Shown: positions 1-4,194 of the stretch, piece by piece
Layout of the letters: each line of letters begins with the position of its first letter
Position numbering within the stretch: the first letter of the stretch is position 1
Source of the DNA: Nostocaceae cyanobacterium CSSed10_463m
GTDB taxonomy: Bacteria > Cyanobacteriota > Cyanobacteriia > Cyanobacteriales > Nostocaceae
Direction: 5' to 3'
NCBI GenBank assembly: GCA_003556955.1
Contig: PWQB01000041.1
Location: 1 to 6,636 of the forward strand
Length of the DNA: 6,636 nucleotides
The notes under the pieces: generated by a model
Told to the model about the DNA's origin: nothing
Database searches by the model: none
Seen by the model: only the letters and a program-made list of their open reading frames with translations
Program-made: the position numbers and the translations under genes

Positions 1-32
1 AAGATGATAGATAAAGAGTAATTCGCAGTTTT

Positions 33-365
33 ATGACAGTATCACCAACCCTAGTCAAACAATATGTTGAACAACGAGGTGAAGGGTATTGGATAGAAGG
101 AACTCGTATCTCTCTCGATTCAGTTGTGTATGCTTTCTTAAATGGTGATGCGCCGGAAAATATTGCCCAAGATTTTCCATTACTCTCACTAGAAAAAGTT
201 TATGGTGCGATCGCTTTCTATCTGGCTAACCGAGAGCTAGTTGATATGTACTTAAAACAAAGTGAAGCAGAATTTGAGAAACTACAGCAAACTTTGAGAA
301 ACAATAATTCATTTCTTTATCAGAAATTGAAAACTGCTCAAACCCAGAAACATAGCCAGATATGA
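33..365 (+). CDS. DUF433-family antitoxin-like protein
   Basis: The 110-residue protein has the DUF433 pattern: GTRISLDSVVYAF at about 23-35, then PENIAQDFPLLSLEKVYG from 41 with a following amphipathic helix, and a charged C-terminal tail. DUF433 proteins are small winged-helix-like proteins usually encoded just upstream of a DUF5615 PIN-like toxin and thought to act as antitoxins. Here the TGA stop overlaps the ATG of exactly such a toxin start (ATGA, 362-365), but that toxin is cut off after 19 codons, so this gene is an orphan antitoxin. The ATG at 33 is preceded by a purine-rich AAAGAG stretch at 14-19, which is a weak ribosome site. The ORF contains one HIP1 site (207-214), so it looks native. 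Family assignment is by motif; its activity is inferred. Confidence 0.8.
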   Translation: MTVSPTLVKQYVEQRGEGYWIEGTRISLDSVVYAFLNGDAPENIAQDFPLLSLEKVYGAIAFYLANRELVDMYLKQSEAEFEKLQQTLRNNNSFLYQKLKTAQTQKHSQI

Positions 366-484
366 CAGCAGTTCGATTTCAAGCAGATGCTGATCTCAAA
401 CAAGCGATTGTTACTGGTGCTTGGCTGAGTCGTGCTGCAAATAACAGAACAGCCAAAATATCTTCAGATTCTAAGTCGTCATAA
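362..484 (+). pseudogene. truncated DUF5615 PIN-like toxin (first 19 codons)
   Basis: ATG at 362 overlaps the stop of the DUF433 gene as ATGA, the usual coupling of these pairs. The first 19 residues, MTAVRFQADADLKQAIVTG, match the N-terminus I know from DUF5615 proteins that follow DUF433 genes, including the early acidic residues of the PIN-like fold. Homology stops at about 418-421. From there the frame reads antisense through the 3' end of the opposite DUF433 gene and ends at TAA 482-484. Intact DUF5615 proteins are roughly 110 residues, so this 40-codon ORF lacks most of the fold and cannot be an active nuclease. The junction looks like a deletion end point. It is not a sequencing frameshift, because no continuation of the toxin is found in any frame. 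Confidence 0.7.
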
Positions 485-627
485 TCTGCCAATATTTCCT
501 CAGTAGTCATGCCAGAACTGAGCATTTCTAGAATAAACTCAACTGGATAACGTAGTCCTCTAATGCAGGGTTTTCCGTGACAGATAGCAGGATTCAGGGT
601 GATACGTTGTAGCAGTGTGTCATCCAT
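379..627 (-). CDS. DUF433-family antitoxin-like protein with replaced C-terminus
   Basis: The protein begins at the ATG at 627 (MDDTLLQRITLNP). The six codons further upstream would need a TTG start and are not family-like. Residues 1-69 are a typical short DUF433 domain: NPAICHGKPCIRG at 12-24, the PVEFILEML helix, the YDDLE turn and LLFAARLSQ. After Q69 the last 13 residues (APVTIACLRSASA) are simply the antisense of the truncated toxin start at 362-418, so the native last few codons are missing. The fold is probably complete. The toxin gene that normally follows on this strand is gone, leaving an orphan antitoxin. No clear Shine-Dalgarno sequence is visible. Confidence 0.75.
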   Translation of the reverse strand: MDDTLLQRITLNPAICHGKPCIRGLRYPVEFILEMLSSGMTTEEILADYDDLESEDILAVLLFAARLSQAPVTIACLRSASA

Positions 628-666
628 GCTGTGAGATAGCCACAAAAATGAGTATCATCTATCAGC

Positions 667-692
667 ATATCATCAGGAGCTAGAAAGTTAAA
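667..692 (-). pseudogene. fragment of a DUF433 gene 5' end
   Basis: Twenty-five of 26 bases match 1014-1039, the start of the neighbouring DUF433 gene. Read on the minus strand it encodes FNFLAPDD, identical to residues 7-14 of that protein. Beyond it the frame continues as MLIDDT, which can be laid against IRLQGT of the intact gene, so it may be a decayed remnant of a second copy. It directly abuts a dispersed repeat copy at 694. Confidence 0.6.
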
Positions 693-693
693 A

Positions 694-745
694 GCGATCG
701 CGCATTATCTAGAATAATTTTAGCTCAATGAGGTCAGGCGATCGC
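694..745 (+). repeat. dispersed repeat, right-hand module, copy A
   Basis: The element begins and ends with HIP1 octamers (694-701 and 738-745). Its core reads TCTAGAATAATTTTAGCTCA (708-727). The same module recurs at 1899-1948 and 3801-3848 with few changes. This copy lacks the left-hand GTAGCATT module seen in copy B. It supplies the last codons and the TGA stop (734-736) of the minus-strand DUF433 gene. Confidence 0.75.
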
Positions 746-1057
746 CATTTTGTCAGCTTTTAATTTACGTAGTTTTTCTACAACTGGGTTGGGGTTGCGG
801 CGTTGTTCTTCTCTCATGCGATCGCCCCACTCTAGCCAATCTTTTATATAAGCATCTATTGCTTGCTGATTGTGTAAGTAGTAAAGAATAGTTGCATAAA
901 CTTGTTCTAAAGTCAATGAGGTGTAAGTTTTGGCAATCTCTTCGGGAGTTTTAGCACGGAAGAGGTAGTCAAACAAAATGGTTTCAATTCCTACTCGTGT
1001 ACCCTGAAGCCGAATATCATCAGGGGCTAGAAAGTTAAAGTAGTCTTCAAGTTGCAT
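734..1057 (-). CDS. DUF433-family antitoxin-like protein, no toxin partner
   Basis: This 107-residue DUF433 protein has GTRVGIETILFDYLF at about 19-33 and PEEIAKTYTSLTLEQVY followed by an ATILYYL helix. It also has a charged tail (KDWLEWGDRMREEQRR). It is a paralogue of the protein at 33-365. The ATG at 1057 is the only sensible start. The C-terminus ends in KMAIA-stop, where the last codons and stop are encoded inside a dispersed repeat (694-745), so the original 3' end may have been replaced. No toxin ORF follows on the minus strand; only the repeat and a fragment of this gene's own 5' end are found. The gene contains a HIP1 site at 818-825. An antitoxin role is inferred from the family. 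Confidence 0.8.
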   Translation of the reverse strand: MQLEDYFNFLAPDDIRLQGTRVGIETILFDYLFRAKTPEEIAKTYTSLTLEQVYATILYYLHNQQAIDAYIKDWLEWGDRMREEQRRNPNPVVEKLRKLKADKMAIA

Positions 1058-1090
1058 AGTTAGCTGAGGCTAATAATATATGTATTCCTT

Positions 1091-1148
1091 GATCGTAGCA
1101 TTGAGCCAACTTGAGCGATGGCGCAAAGCGCCCGCCGCAGGCGATCGC
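1091..1148 (+). repeat. dispersed repeat, left module with GC-rich hairpin insert
   Basis: The left part, GATCGTAGCATTGAGCC (1091-1107), differs by one base from 1877-1893. The middle is replaced by a GC-rich palindromic segment. An outer stem GCGAT (1115-1119) pairs with ATCGC (1144-1148), and an inner perfect hairpin GGCGC-AAA-GCGCC lies at 1120-1132. The right end is a HIP1 site (1141-1148). It lies between vapC, whose stop is at 1150, and the DUF433 gene starting at 1057, both on the minus strand. It could act as a transcription barrier between them. Confidence 0.65.
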
Positions 1149-1149
1149 A

Positions 1150-1593
1150 TTAATCTACCTCTAACTCACTTACCACCAAAATTCTCAACTCTGGTACTCG
1201 CTTCAAAGCCTGATCATTAGTCAAAAAAGCATCACAGTTACTTGTTAAGGCGATCGCTATCTGTAAAGCATCAGGTAACTGAAGGTTGTAAAGTAACCTT
1301 ATTCTCGCAGCGTCTTGTGCAATAGCAGCATTAATATCCATAAAAATTACTTCATTACTGAGCAAGACATCGAGAAAAGCTTGCTCTAAATCCGCTAAAC
1401 CCGAACGTATAGCACCCACTAAACACTCAGACAATGTTATGGGAGATACTACTGCTGTCATATCAGTTTCCAATCTTTCAAAAATTGGGTCTACTAAATT
1501 CACAAACTGCGGATTGCGTTCTACAAAATAGATGACTGGCGCTGTATCAATAAATATATGGGAAACTCCTACCAATGCCTCGCTAATCTTCAT
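1150..1593 (-). CDS. PIN-domain ribonuclease toxin, VapC-like
   Basis: This 147-residue PIN domain keeps the acidic residues expected to bind Mg2+: D16 in IFIDTAPVIYF, E56 in TLSECLVG, D108 in LQLPDALQIA and D127 in FLTND. VapC-type toxins cleave RNA, often tRNA or rRNA, and are held in check by a cognate antitoxin. The ATG at 1593 overlaps the antitoxin stop as ATGA (1590-1593), which indicates translational coupling and an antitoxin-first operon. The length is normal and there is no disruption, so this is one of only two apparently complete toxin-antitoxin pairs in the window. The last codons (SELEVD-stop) are echoed by a fragment at 1951-1973. One internal HIP1 site lies at 1250-1257. The RNA target cannot be told from sequence. 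Confidence 0.88.
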   Translation of the reverse strand: MKISEALVGVSHIFIDTAPVIYFVERNPQFVNLVDPIFERLETDMTAVVSPITLSECLVGAIRSGLADLEQAFLDVLLSNEVIFMDINAAIAQDAARIRLLYNLQLPDALQIAIALTSNCDAFLTNDQALKRVPELRILVVSELEVD

Positions 1594-1850
1594 TCTTCTG
1601 CTTTTAACAAACCTTCCCGATGCTCATCTGCTTCTCGTCTAGTCTGAGAAACCCACTCTTGAGCATCTTTACCCAATAGCGGATAGGAAGCAATACCCTT
1701 TAAATCACTCCATTTGCGTTTTGAATGTGCTGGAATGACGTGCTTTTTCATCCGTTCTACTAAATACCCCATCACTGTCAATTGGTCTTCTGGGGTAAGT
1801 TGGTCAATTTCGCTTAACATTTTTTGAAGTGATAAACTCATCAACTTCAT
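1590..1850 (-). CDS. antitoxin of the PIN-toxin pair, VapB-like
   Basis: This small acidic/basic protein immediately precedes vapC with an ATGA overlap. It carries a helical LSLQKMLSEIDQLTPEDQL segment, typical of cyanobacterial antitoxins partnered with PIN proteins, then GYLVERMKKH. The C-terminal half (WSDLKGI, EWVSQTRREADEHRE) probably wraps the toxin. Three ATGs are available: 1895, 1850 and 1841. The one at 1895 lies at the edge of a dispersed repeat and upstream of a plausible -10 (TACAAT, minus strand, 1865-1870), so the extra residues are unlikely. MKLMSLSL from 1850 or MSLSL from 1841 both fit, and I cannot separate them. The product is 86 residues from 1850. It probably represses its own operon, as such antitoxins do. 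No ribbon-helix-helix or AbrB motif is obvious to me. Confidence 0.75.
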   Translation of the reverse strand: MKLMSLSLQKMLSEIDQLTPEDQLTVMGYLVERMKKHVIPAHSKRKWSDLKGIASYPLLGKDAQEWVSQTRREADEHREGLLKAEE

Positions 1851-1864
1851 CCCGATTAGTGAAT

Positions 1865-1870
1865 ATTGTA
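1865..1870 (-). promoter_or_regulatory. candidate -10 box of the vapBC-like operon
   Basis: On the minus strand TACAAT matches the -10 consensus at five of six bases and lies 15 bases upstream of the ATG at 1850. No convincing -35 is present. The stretch just upstream is the repeat module GATCGTAGCATTTAGCC (1877-1893), which also lies upstream of the DUF433 gene at 1057 and of tcmP. Confidence 0.35.
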
Positions 1871-1876
1871 TTTCCA

Positions 1877-1948
1877 GATCGTAGCATTTAGCCATTGAGC
1901 GATCGCATGATCTAGGATAATTTTAGCTGAATGAGGGTAGGCGATCGC
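1877..1948 (+). repeat. composite dispersed repeat, copy B (both modules)
   Basis: The left module GATCGTAGCATTTAGCC (1877-1893) is followed by ATTGAGCGATCGC. The right module with core TCTAGGATAATTTTAGCT (1911-1928) then ends in a second HIP1 site at 1941-1948. Together with copy C (3779-3848) it defines a unit of about 70 bp. It lies between the DUF4926 remnant and vapB, all read on the minus strand. The VapB extension from the ATG at 1895 would begin inside it. Confidence 0.75.
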
Positions 1949-1950
1949 AT

Positions 1951-1973
1951 GACTCCACCTCTAACTCACCTAT
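1951..1973 (-). pseudogene. remnant of a PIN-toxin 3' end
   Basis: Together with the preceding HIP1 site, positions 1941-1973 match 1141-1173 at 28 of 33 bases without gaps, at a constant offset of 800. The minus-strand reading is IGELEVES, against VSELEVD at the end of the PIN toxin. It is probably the tail of a lost vapC-like copy. The fragment is short, so chance plus the shared HIP1 site cannot be fully excluded. Confidence 0.4.
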
Positions 1974-1990
1974 GCCAACACTAAATTAAG

Positions 1991-2179
1991 TTATGCTGGC
2001 TCAAAATGCAACACCATAATTTGCTCTGGAGTTAAACCAACAGATTCATAGGTTTGTCCATTTTTGTCACTAAATTCTACTTCAAACGCAGCACCATTGG
2101 CTAATATTTCGACTATTGTACCAAATGGATAAGATTTAATGATGATCAAAAAAATGATATCTTGCAAGGTAACGCTCAA
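1991..2179 (-). pseudogene. DUF4926 protein with damaged N-terminus
   Basis: The C-terminal 40 residues (GTIVEILANGAAFEVEFSD and on to LTPEQIMVLHFEPA) are nearly identical to the intact DUF4926 protein at 3832-4059. DUF4926 proteins are small proteins with an SH3-like beta fold and no settled function, often found near toxin-antitoxin genes. Upstream the similarity collapses. The intact copy reads LLDVVALTDDIPEYNLLRGQ before VGTIVELL, while this one has LQDIIFLIIIKSYP and is several residues shorter. No ATG exists in frame before the final IMVLHF, only a TTG at 2179. It is therefore probably a decaying duplicate, although expression from TTG cannot be excluded. Confidence 0.7.
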
Positions 2180-2530
2180 CTTAGGGTAAATTGTTTTTAT
2201 CCAAAAGCTGTTAAAAAGACAGATATTTTATCTCGAAAACCTATTGATAAAACTCATAAAAATGAAGATTTGGACTATACTCAACTTTCACAAAGACTAG
2301 ATGAGTTAAATTCAAGAGAAGAGGGACTAGACTTTTTAAAATCGTCTTTTTCTACAAAAAAATCTCTAGAGTCTTTTGCAAAATTTTTGAAAATCCCGAC
2401 ACAAAAGCAAAATCTACAAGAACTTAGAGAAAGTATTGTTTCTGCAACAATAGGTTATCGGTTAACAATACAGTTTATTGAAAAAAGAAGAAGACCAAAA
2501 CTAGAGGATGAATTTTTAGATGAAAATTAA
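2105..2530 (+). pseudogene. 3' fragment of an unidentified gene, no ATG
   Basis: The frame is open from 2105 (after TAA 2102-2104) to the TAA at 2528-2530 and contains no ATG at all. A TTG at 2162 is the only non-ATG start I noted. The first part runs antisense over the DUF4926 remnant and is probably not real coding sequence. From about 2200 the product looks like the C-terminal part of a protein: lysine-rich linker, then LSQRLDELNSREEGLDFLKS, then LESFAKFLKIPTQK and LRESIVSATIGYRL, ending in a basic/acidic tail (EKRRRPKLEDEF). The helical LESFAKFLKIP...LRESIV stretch resembles SAP/Rho-N-like helix-extended-helix modules seen at the ends of many uncharacterised proteins. I do not recognise the parent gene. 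Its 5' part appears to have been lost at the DUF4926 junction. Confidence 0.45.
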
Positions 2531-2561
2531 AAACTTACTCAAGTAGTTAAATTTTGTATTT

Positions 2562-2939
2562 TTATTGATCTGGAATGGTATTTTCTTCTTCATATTGAGC
2601 TATTGCTTGTTCAACTATTTCATTACTCACATCTGTTAGATCAGATTTAGAATAAATTGTAGTGAGTATAATTACTTGAGCAGTTTTTAGATAATAAATT
2701 ACTCTATATCCTCCACTTTTTCCTTTTTGAATATTAGTATTTTTAACACGAACTTTGAAAACTTGATATTTAATTCCCGCAATTCTATCTCCAGGAATTT
2801 CACCTGCTTGTAGTTGATCAATTAAAGGTTGAATATCACTACGAATGGAACGATAGCGTTTAGCCAGTTCTCGCAAATCCTTTTGAAAACGAGGAGTAAG
2901 GGCAATTTCAATTAGTAGTGGTTCATTATTATTCTGCAT
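2562..2939 (-). CDS. RelE/ParE-superfamily toxin
   Basis: This 125-residue protein has the RelE/ParE pattern. After IEIALTPRFQKDLREL (10-25) come two helices, the central beta segment YQVFKVRV, then KSGGYRVIYYL (74-84) and ILTTIYSKSD (91-100), and a C-terminal helix. The KxGGYRVIYY stretch is characteristic of RelE-like mRNA interferases that cleave mRNA in the ribosome; basic residues R64, K74 and R79 are candidates for RNA contact. The ATG at 2939 overlaps the 3' end of the upstream antitoxin by 11 bp. The gene is complete and AT-rich and lacks HIP1 sites. Whether it acts as a ribosome-dependent nuclease or as a gyrase poison (ParE type) cannot be told here, but the sequence is closer to RelE. 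Confidence 0.85.
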   Translation of the reverse strand: MQNNNEPLLIEIALTPRFQKDLRELAKRYRSIRSDIQPLIDQLQAGEIPGDRIAGIKYQVFKVRVKNTNIQKGKSGGYRVIYYLKTAQVIILTTIYSKSDLTDVSNEIVEQAIAQYEEENTIPDQ

Positions 2940-3183
2940 CTATCCCTTCCCACATTTGTGAAAGGGGTATAGTTTGTCCACTTAATGCTTCTTTTATTCC
3001 CTGATGAATACCTTCAATAACAATTTCTGTAGGTGTTTCTTCAAAAAATGGATTTTTATCTAATTGCAAAATAGATTTTTGGATAAGTTGTAAAGCATAA
3101 GTTTCCACAGAAAGACCTTGCTGTTGTGCTTCCTGTGTTAAATACTGTTCTAATTCTGGTGGTAAGCTGAGGGTTAGTGTCAT
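2929..3183 (-). CDS. antitoxin of the RelE-like pair
   Basis: The 84-residue protein starts at the ATG at 3183 (MTLTLSLPPELEQYLTQEAQQ). The start TLTLSLPPELEQYL followed by GLSVETYALQLIQKSI fits a ribbon-helix-helix DNA-binding domain: a short beta strand, then two helices. The C-terminal portion (ETPTEIVIEGIHQGIKEAL...MWEGIDAE) is a likely toxin-binding arm. An extension to 3243 would need residues encoded by the promoter region and was not used. It is first in a two-gene minus-strand operon, overlapping the toxin by 11 bp. Autorepression by the antitoxin-toxin complex is usual for this class and is inferred. Confidence 0.82.
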   Translation of the reverse strand: MTLTLSLPPELEQYLTQEAQQQGLSVETYALQLIQKSILQLDKNPFFEETPTEIVIEGIHQGIKEALSGQTIPLSQMWEGIDAE

Positions 3184-3201
3184 AAGTCTATTGTGAGTTA
3201 C

Positions 3202-3230
3202 TTTATATATTGTAAACCTGTAAAAACCAA
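3202..3230 (-). promoter_or_regulatory. candidate promoter/operator of the RelBE-like operon
   Basis: On the minus strand TTGGTT (3225-3230) lies 17 bp from TATAAA (3202-3207), which places transcription start a short distance before the ATG at 3183. The spacer contains a near direct repeat TTTACAGG-TTTACAAT, a possible operator for the ribbon-helix-helix antitoxin. Confidence 0.45.
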
Positions 3231-3256
3231 AAATTAACCCCAAAATACCAATGTGT

Positions 3257-3289
3257 GATGTTGGGTTTCGTTTCTCAATCCAACCTACG
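3257..3289. repeat. small palindromic dispersed repeat
   Basis: GTTGGGTT (3260-3267) and AATCCAAC (3277-3284) form a hairpin with one G-T wobble and a 9-base loop, followed by CTACG. The pattern (GTTGGGTTTCGTT...CCAACCTACG) is one I know as a frequent intergenic repeat in filamentous cyanobacteria. It separates the divergent antitoxin and SAP-like genes. Confidence 0.6.
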
Positions 3290-3316
3290 ACTTTTTAAGA
3301 GAGGCAATTCTATTTT

Positions 3317-3694
3317 ATGTTCACCCGCACCGAGTTAGAACTTTTGACCGTTCCCCAGTTAAAAATTCTCTGTAATCGCTATGGATTAAAATCTACTGGG
3401 AACCCTGGATACAAAACTAGCTACATCACCACCTTGATGGCATTCCCTGTACTGGCAATACATCAGCTAGAAGAGGGTAAAGGATTAAAATCACCGTCAT
3501 TCGGTAGTCTACAGGAAATAGGTACTGCTTTGGATCAGATGGGTCATCCTACACCTGAACAGTCAGCACTCATCAGAATTTCTTTTGAGGGTAGGAGGAT
3601 GGAGTTACCTGCTAGGTATGACCAAGAAAAGCTATTAGCTGTTTACAAAGTTAAGAACCATTTAGAGGAGGTAATTAGCTTACTGACACTTTAA
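3317..3694 (+). CDS. small SAP-like protein, cyanobacterial, unknown function
   Basis: The 125-residue protein starts at the ATG at 3317, preceded by AGAGAGG (3299-3305). Residues 5-40 (TELELLTVPQLKILCNRYGL, then a KTSYITTLM helix) have the helix-extended-helix look of a SAP domain, a small nucleic-acid-binding motif. The remainder (LEEGKGLKSPSFGSLQEIG, then the helical C-terminus LLAVYKVKNHLEEVISLL) matches nothing I recognise. It is a single transcription unit, divergent from the RelBE pair and closed by a hairpin at 3708-3736. It looks intact, with no HIP1 site. DNA or RNA binding is an inference from the N-terminal motif only. Confidence 0.7.
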   Translation: MFTRTELELLTVPQLKILCNRYGLKSTGNPGYKTSYITTLMAFPVLAIHQLEEGKGLKSPSFGSLQEIGTALDQMGHPTPEQSALIRISFEGRRMELPARYDQEKLLAVYKVKNHLEEVISLLTL

Positions 3695-3707
3695 TTAACC
3701 TCAACAG

Positions 3708-3740
3708 AAGCCTCTCGCATATCCGAAGGGAGGCTTTGAA
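3708..3740 (+). terminator. hairpin terminator after the SAP-like gene
   Basis: AAGCCTCTC (3708-3716) pairs with GGGAGGCTT (3728-3736) with a single mismatch across an 11-base loop, 13 bases after the stop. Only a short T run follows, so it may be a weak or bidirectional terminator. Confidence 0.65.
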
Positions 3741-3778
3741 ACATGATTGTAACATTCAATAAATCTAAAAATGCAACT

Positions 3779-3848
3779 GAGCGCAAGATTCACCCATTGA
3801 GCGATCGCGCATCATCTAGGATAATTTTAGCTCAATAAGGGTAGGCGA
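3779..3848 (+). repeat. composite dispersed repeat, copy C (both modules)
   Basis: The diverged left module GAGCGCAAGATTCACCC (3779-3795) is followed by ATTGAGCGATCGCGC and the right module core TCTAGGATAATTTTAGCT (3815-3832), ending at GGCGAT (3848). It directly abuts the DUF4926 coding sequence and provides that gene's last codons and its TGA stop at 3832-3834. Confidence 0.75.
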
Positions 3849-4059
3849 TTGGCTCAAAATGTAACACCATAATCTGCTCTGGAGTTAAAGCAACGGATTC
3901 ATAGGTTTGTCCATTGCGATCGCTAAATTCTACTTCAAACGCAGCACCATCGGTTAATAACTCAACTATTGTACCAACTTGACCACGCAATAAATTATAT
4001 TCCGGTATATCATCTGTAAGTGCTACTACATCTAGTAACTTCGGTGTATTCTGAGTCAT
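3832..4059 (-). CDS. DUF4926 family protein
   Basis: The 75-residue protein starts at the ATG at 4059 (MTQNTPKLLDVVALTDDIPE). The pattern LLDVVALTDDIPE...LLRGQVGTIVELL...GAAFEVEFSD..GQTYESVALTPEQIMVLH is that of DUF4926, a compact all-beta, SH3-like protein of unknown function often encoded near toxin-antitoxin or DUF6883-type genes. The C-terminal IAYPY comes from a dispersed repeat; the damaged copy at 1991 ends in HFEPA-stop, probably the original end. No companion gene follows on the minus strand. It contains a HIP1 site at 3916-3923 where the duplicate has none. Confidence 0.82.
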   Translation of the reverse strand: MTQNTPKLLDVVALTDDIPEYNLLRGQVGTIVELLTDGAAFEVEFSDRNGQTYESVALTPEQIMVLHFEPIAYPY

Positions 4060-4117
4060 TTTGTATAATCTTGATGTATGACAACAATAGTTACAGTGAT
4101 TTTTTTATTAAAAAGTC

Positions 4118-4155
4118 TGATATGATATAGTACGTATGAATTATAGAATTTGACA
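4118..4155 (+). promoter_or_regulatory. candidate promoter signals for the DUF5131 gene
   Basis: An extended -10, TGATATGAT, lies at 4118-4126 without a good -35. Separately, a perfect -35 TTGACA lies at 4150-4155, but the sequence 16-18 bp downstream is only AT-rich (4172-4179). The rest of 4060-4194 is AT-rich and non-coding, with an all-AT 14-bp palindrome at 4169-4182. Either signal could drive the gene starting at 4195. Confidence 0.35.
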
Positions 4156-4194
4156 ATAATTTACAAAATTAATAATTATTAAGGTTACATAATC

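Noticed and set aside
1..32. Possible tail of an upstream gene (KMIDKE then TAA at 19-21)
   Set aside because: Only six codons are visible, too few to support a call.
3184..3243. N-terminal extension of the RelB-like antitoxin
   Set aside because: It would be encoded by the promoter region with -10 and -35 signals, and the family-like sequence begins at the ATG at 3183.
3708..3736. Hairpin as a regulatory RNA
   Set aside because: Its position 13 bases after a stop codon is explained by transcription termination.
694..3848. CRISPR array
   Set aside because: The repeats are few, widely and irregularly spaced, internally palindromic at HIP1 sites, and separated by genes; no spacer periodicity.
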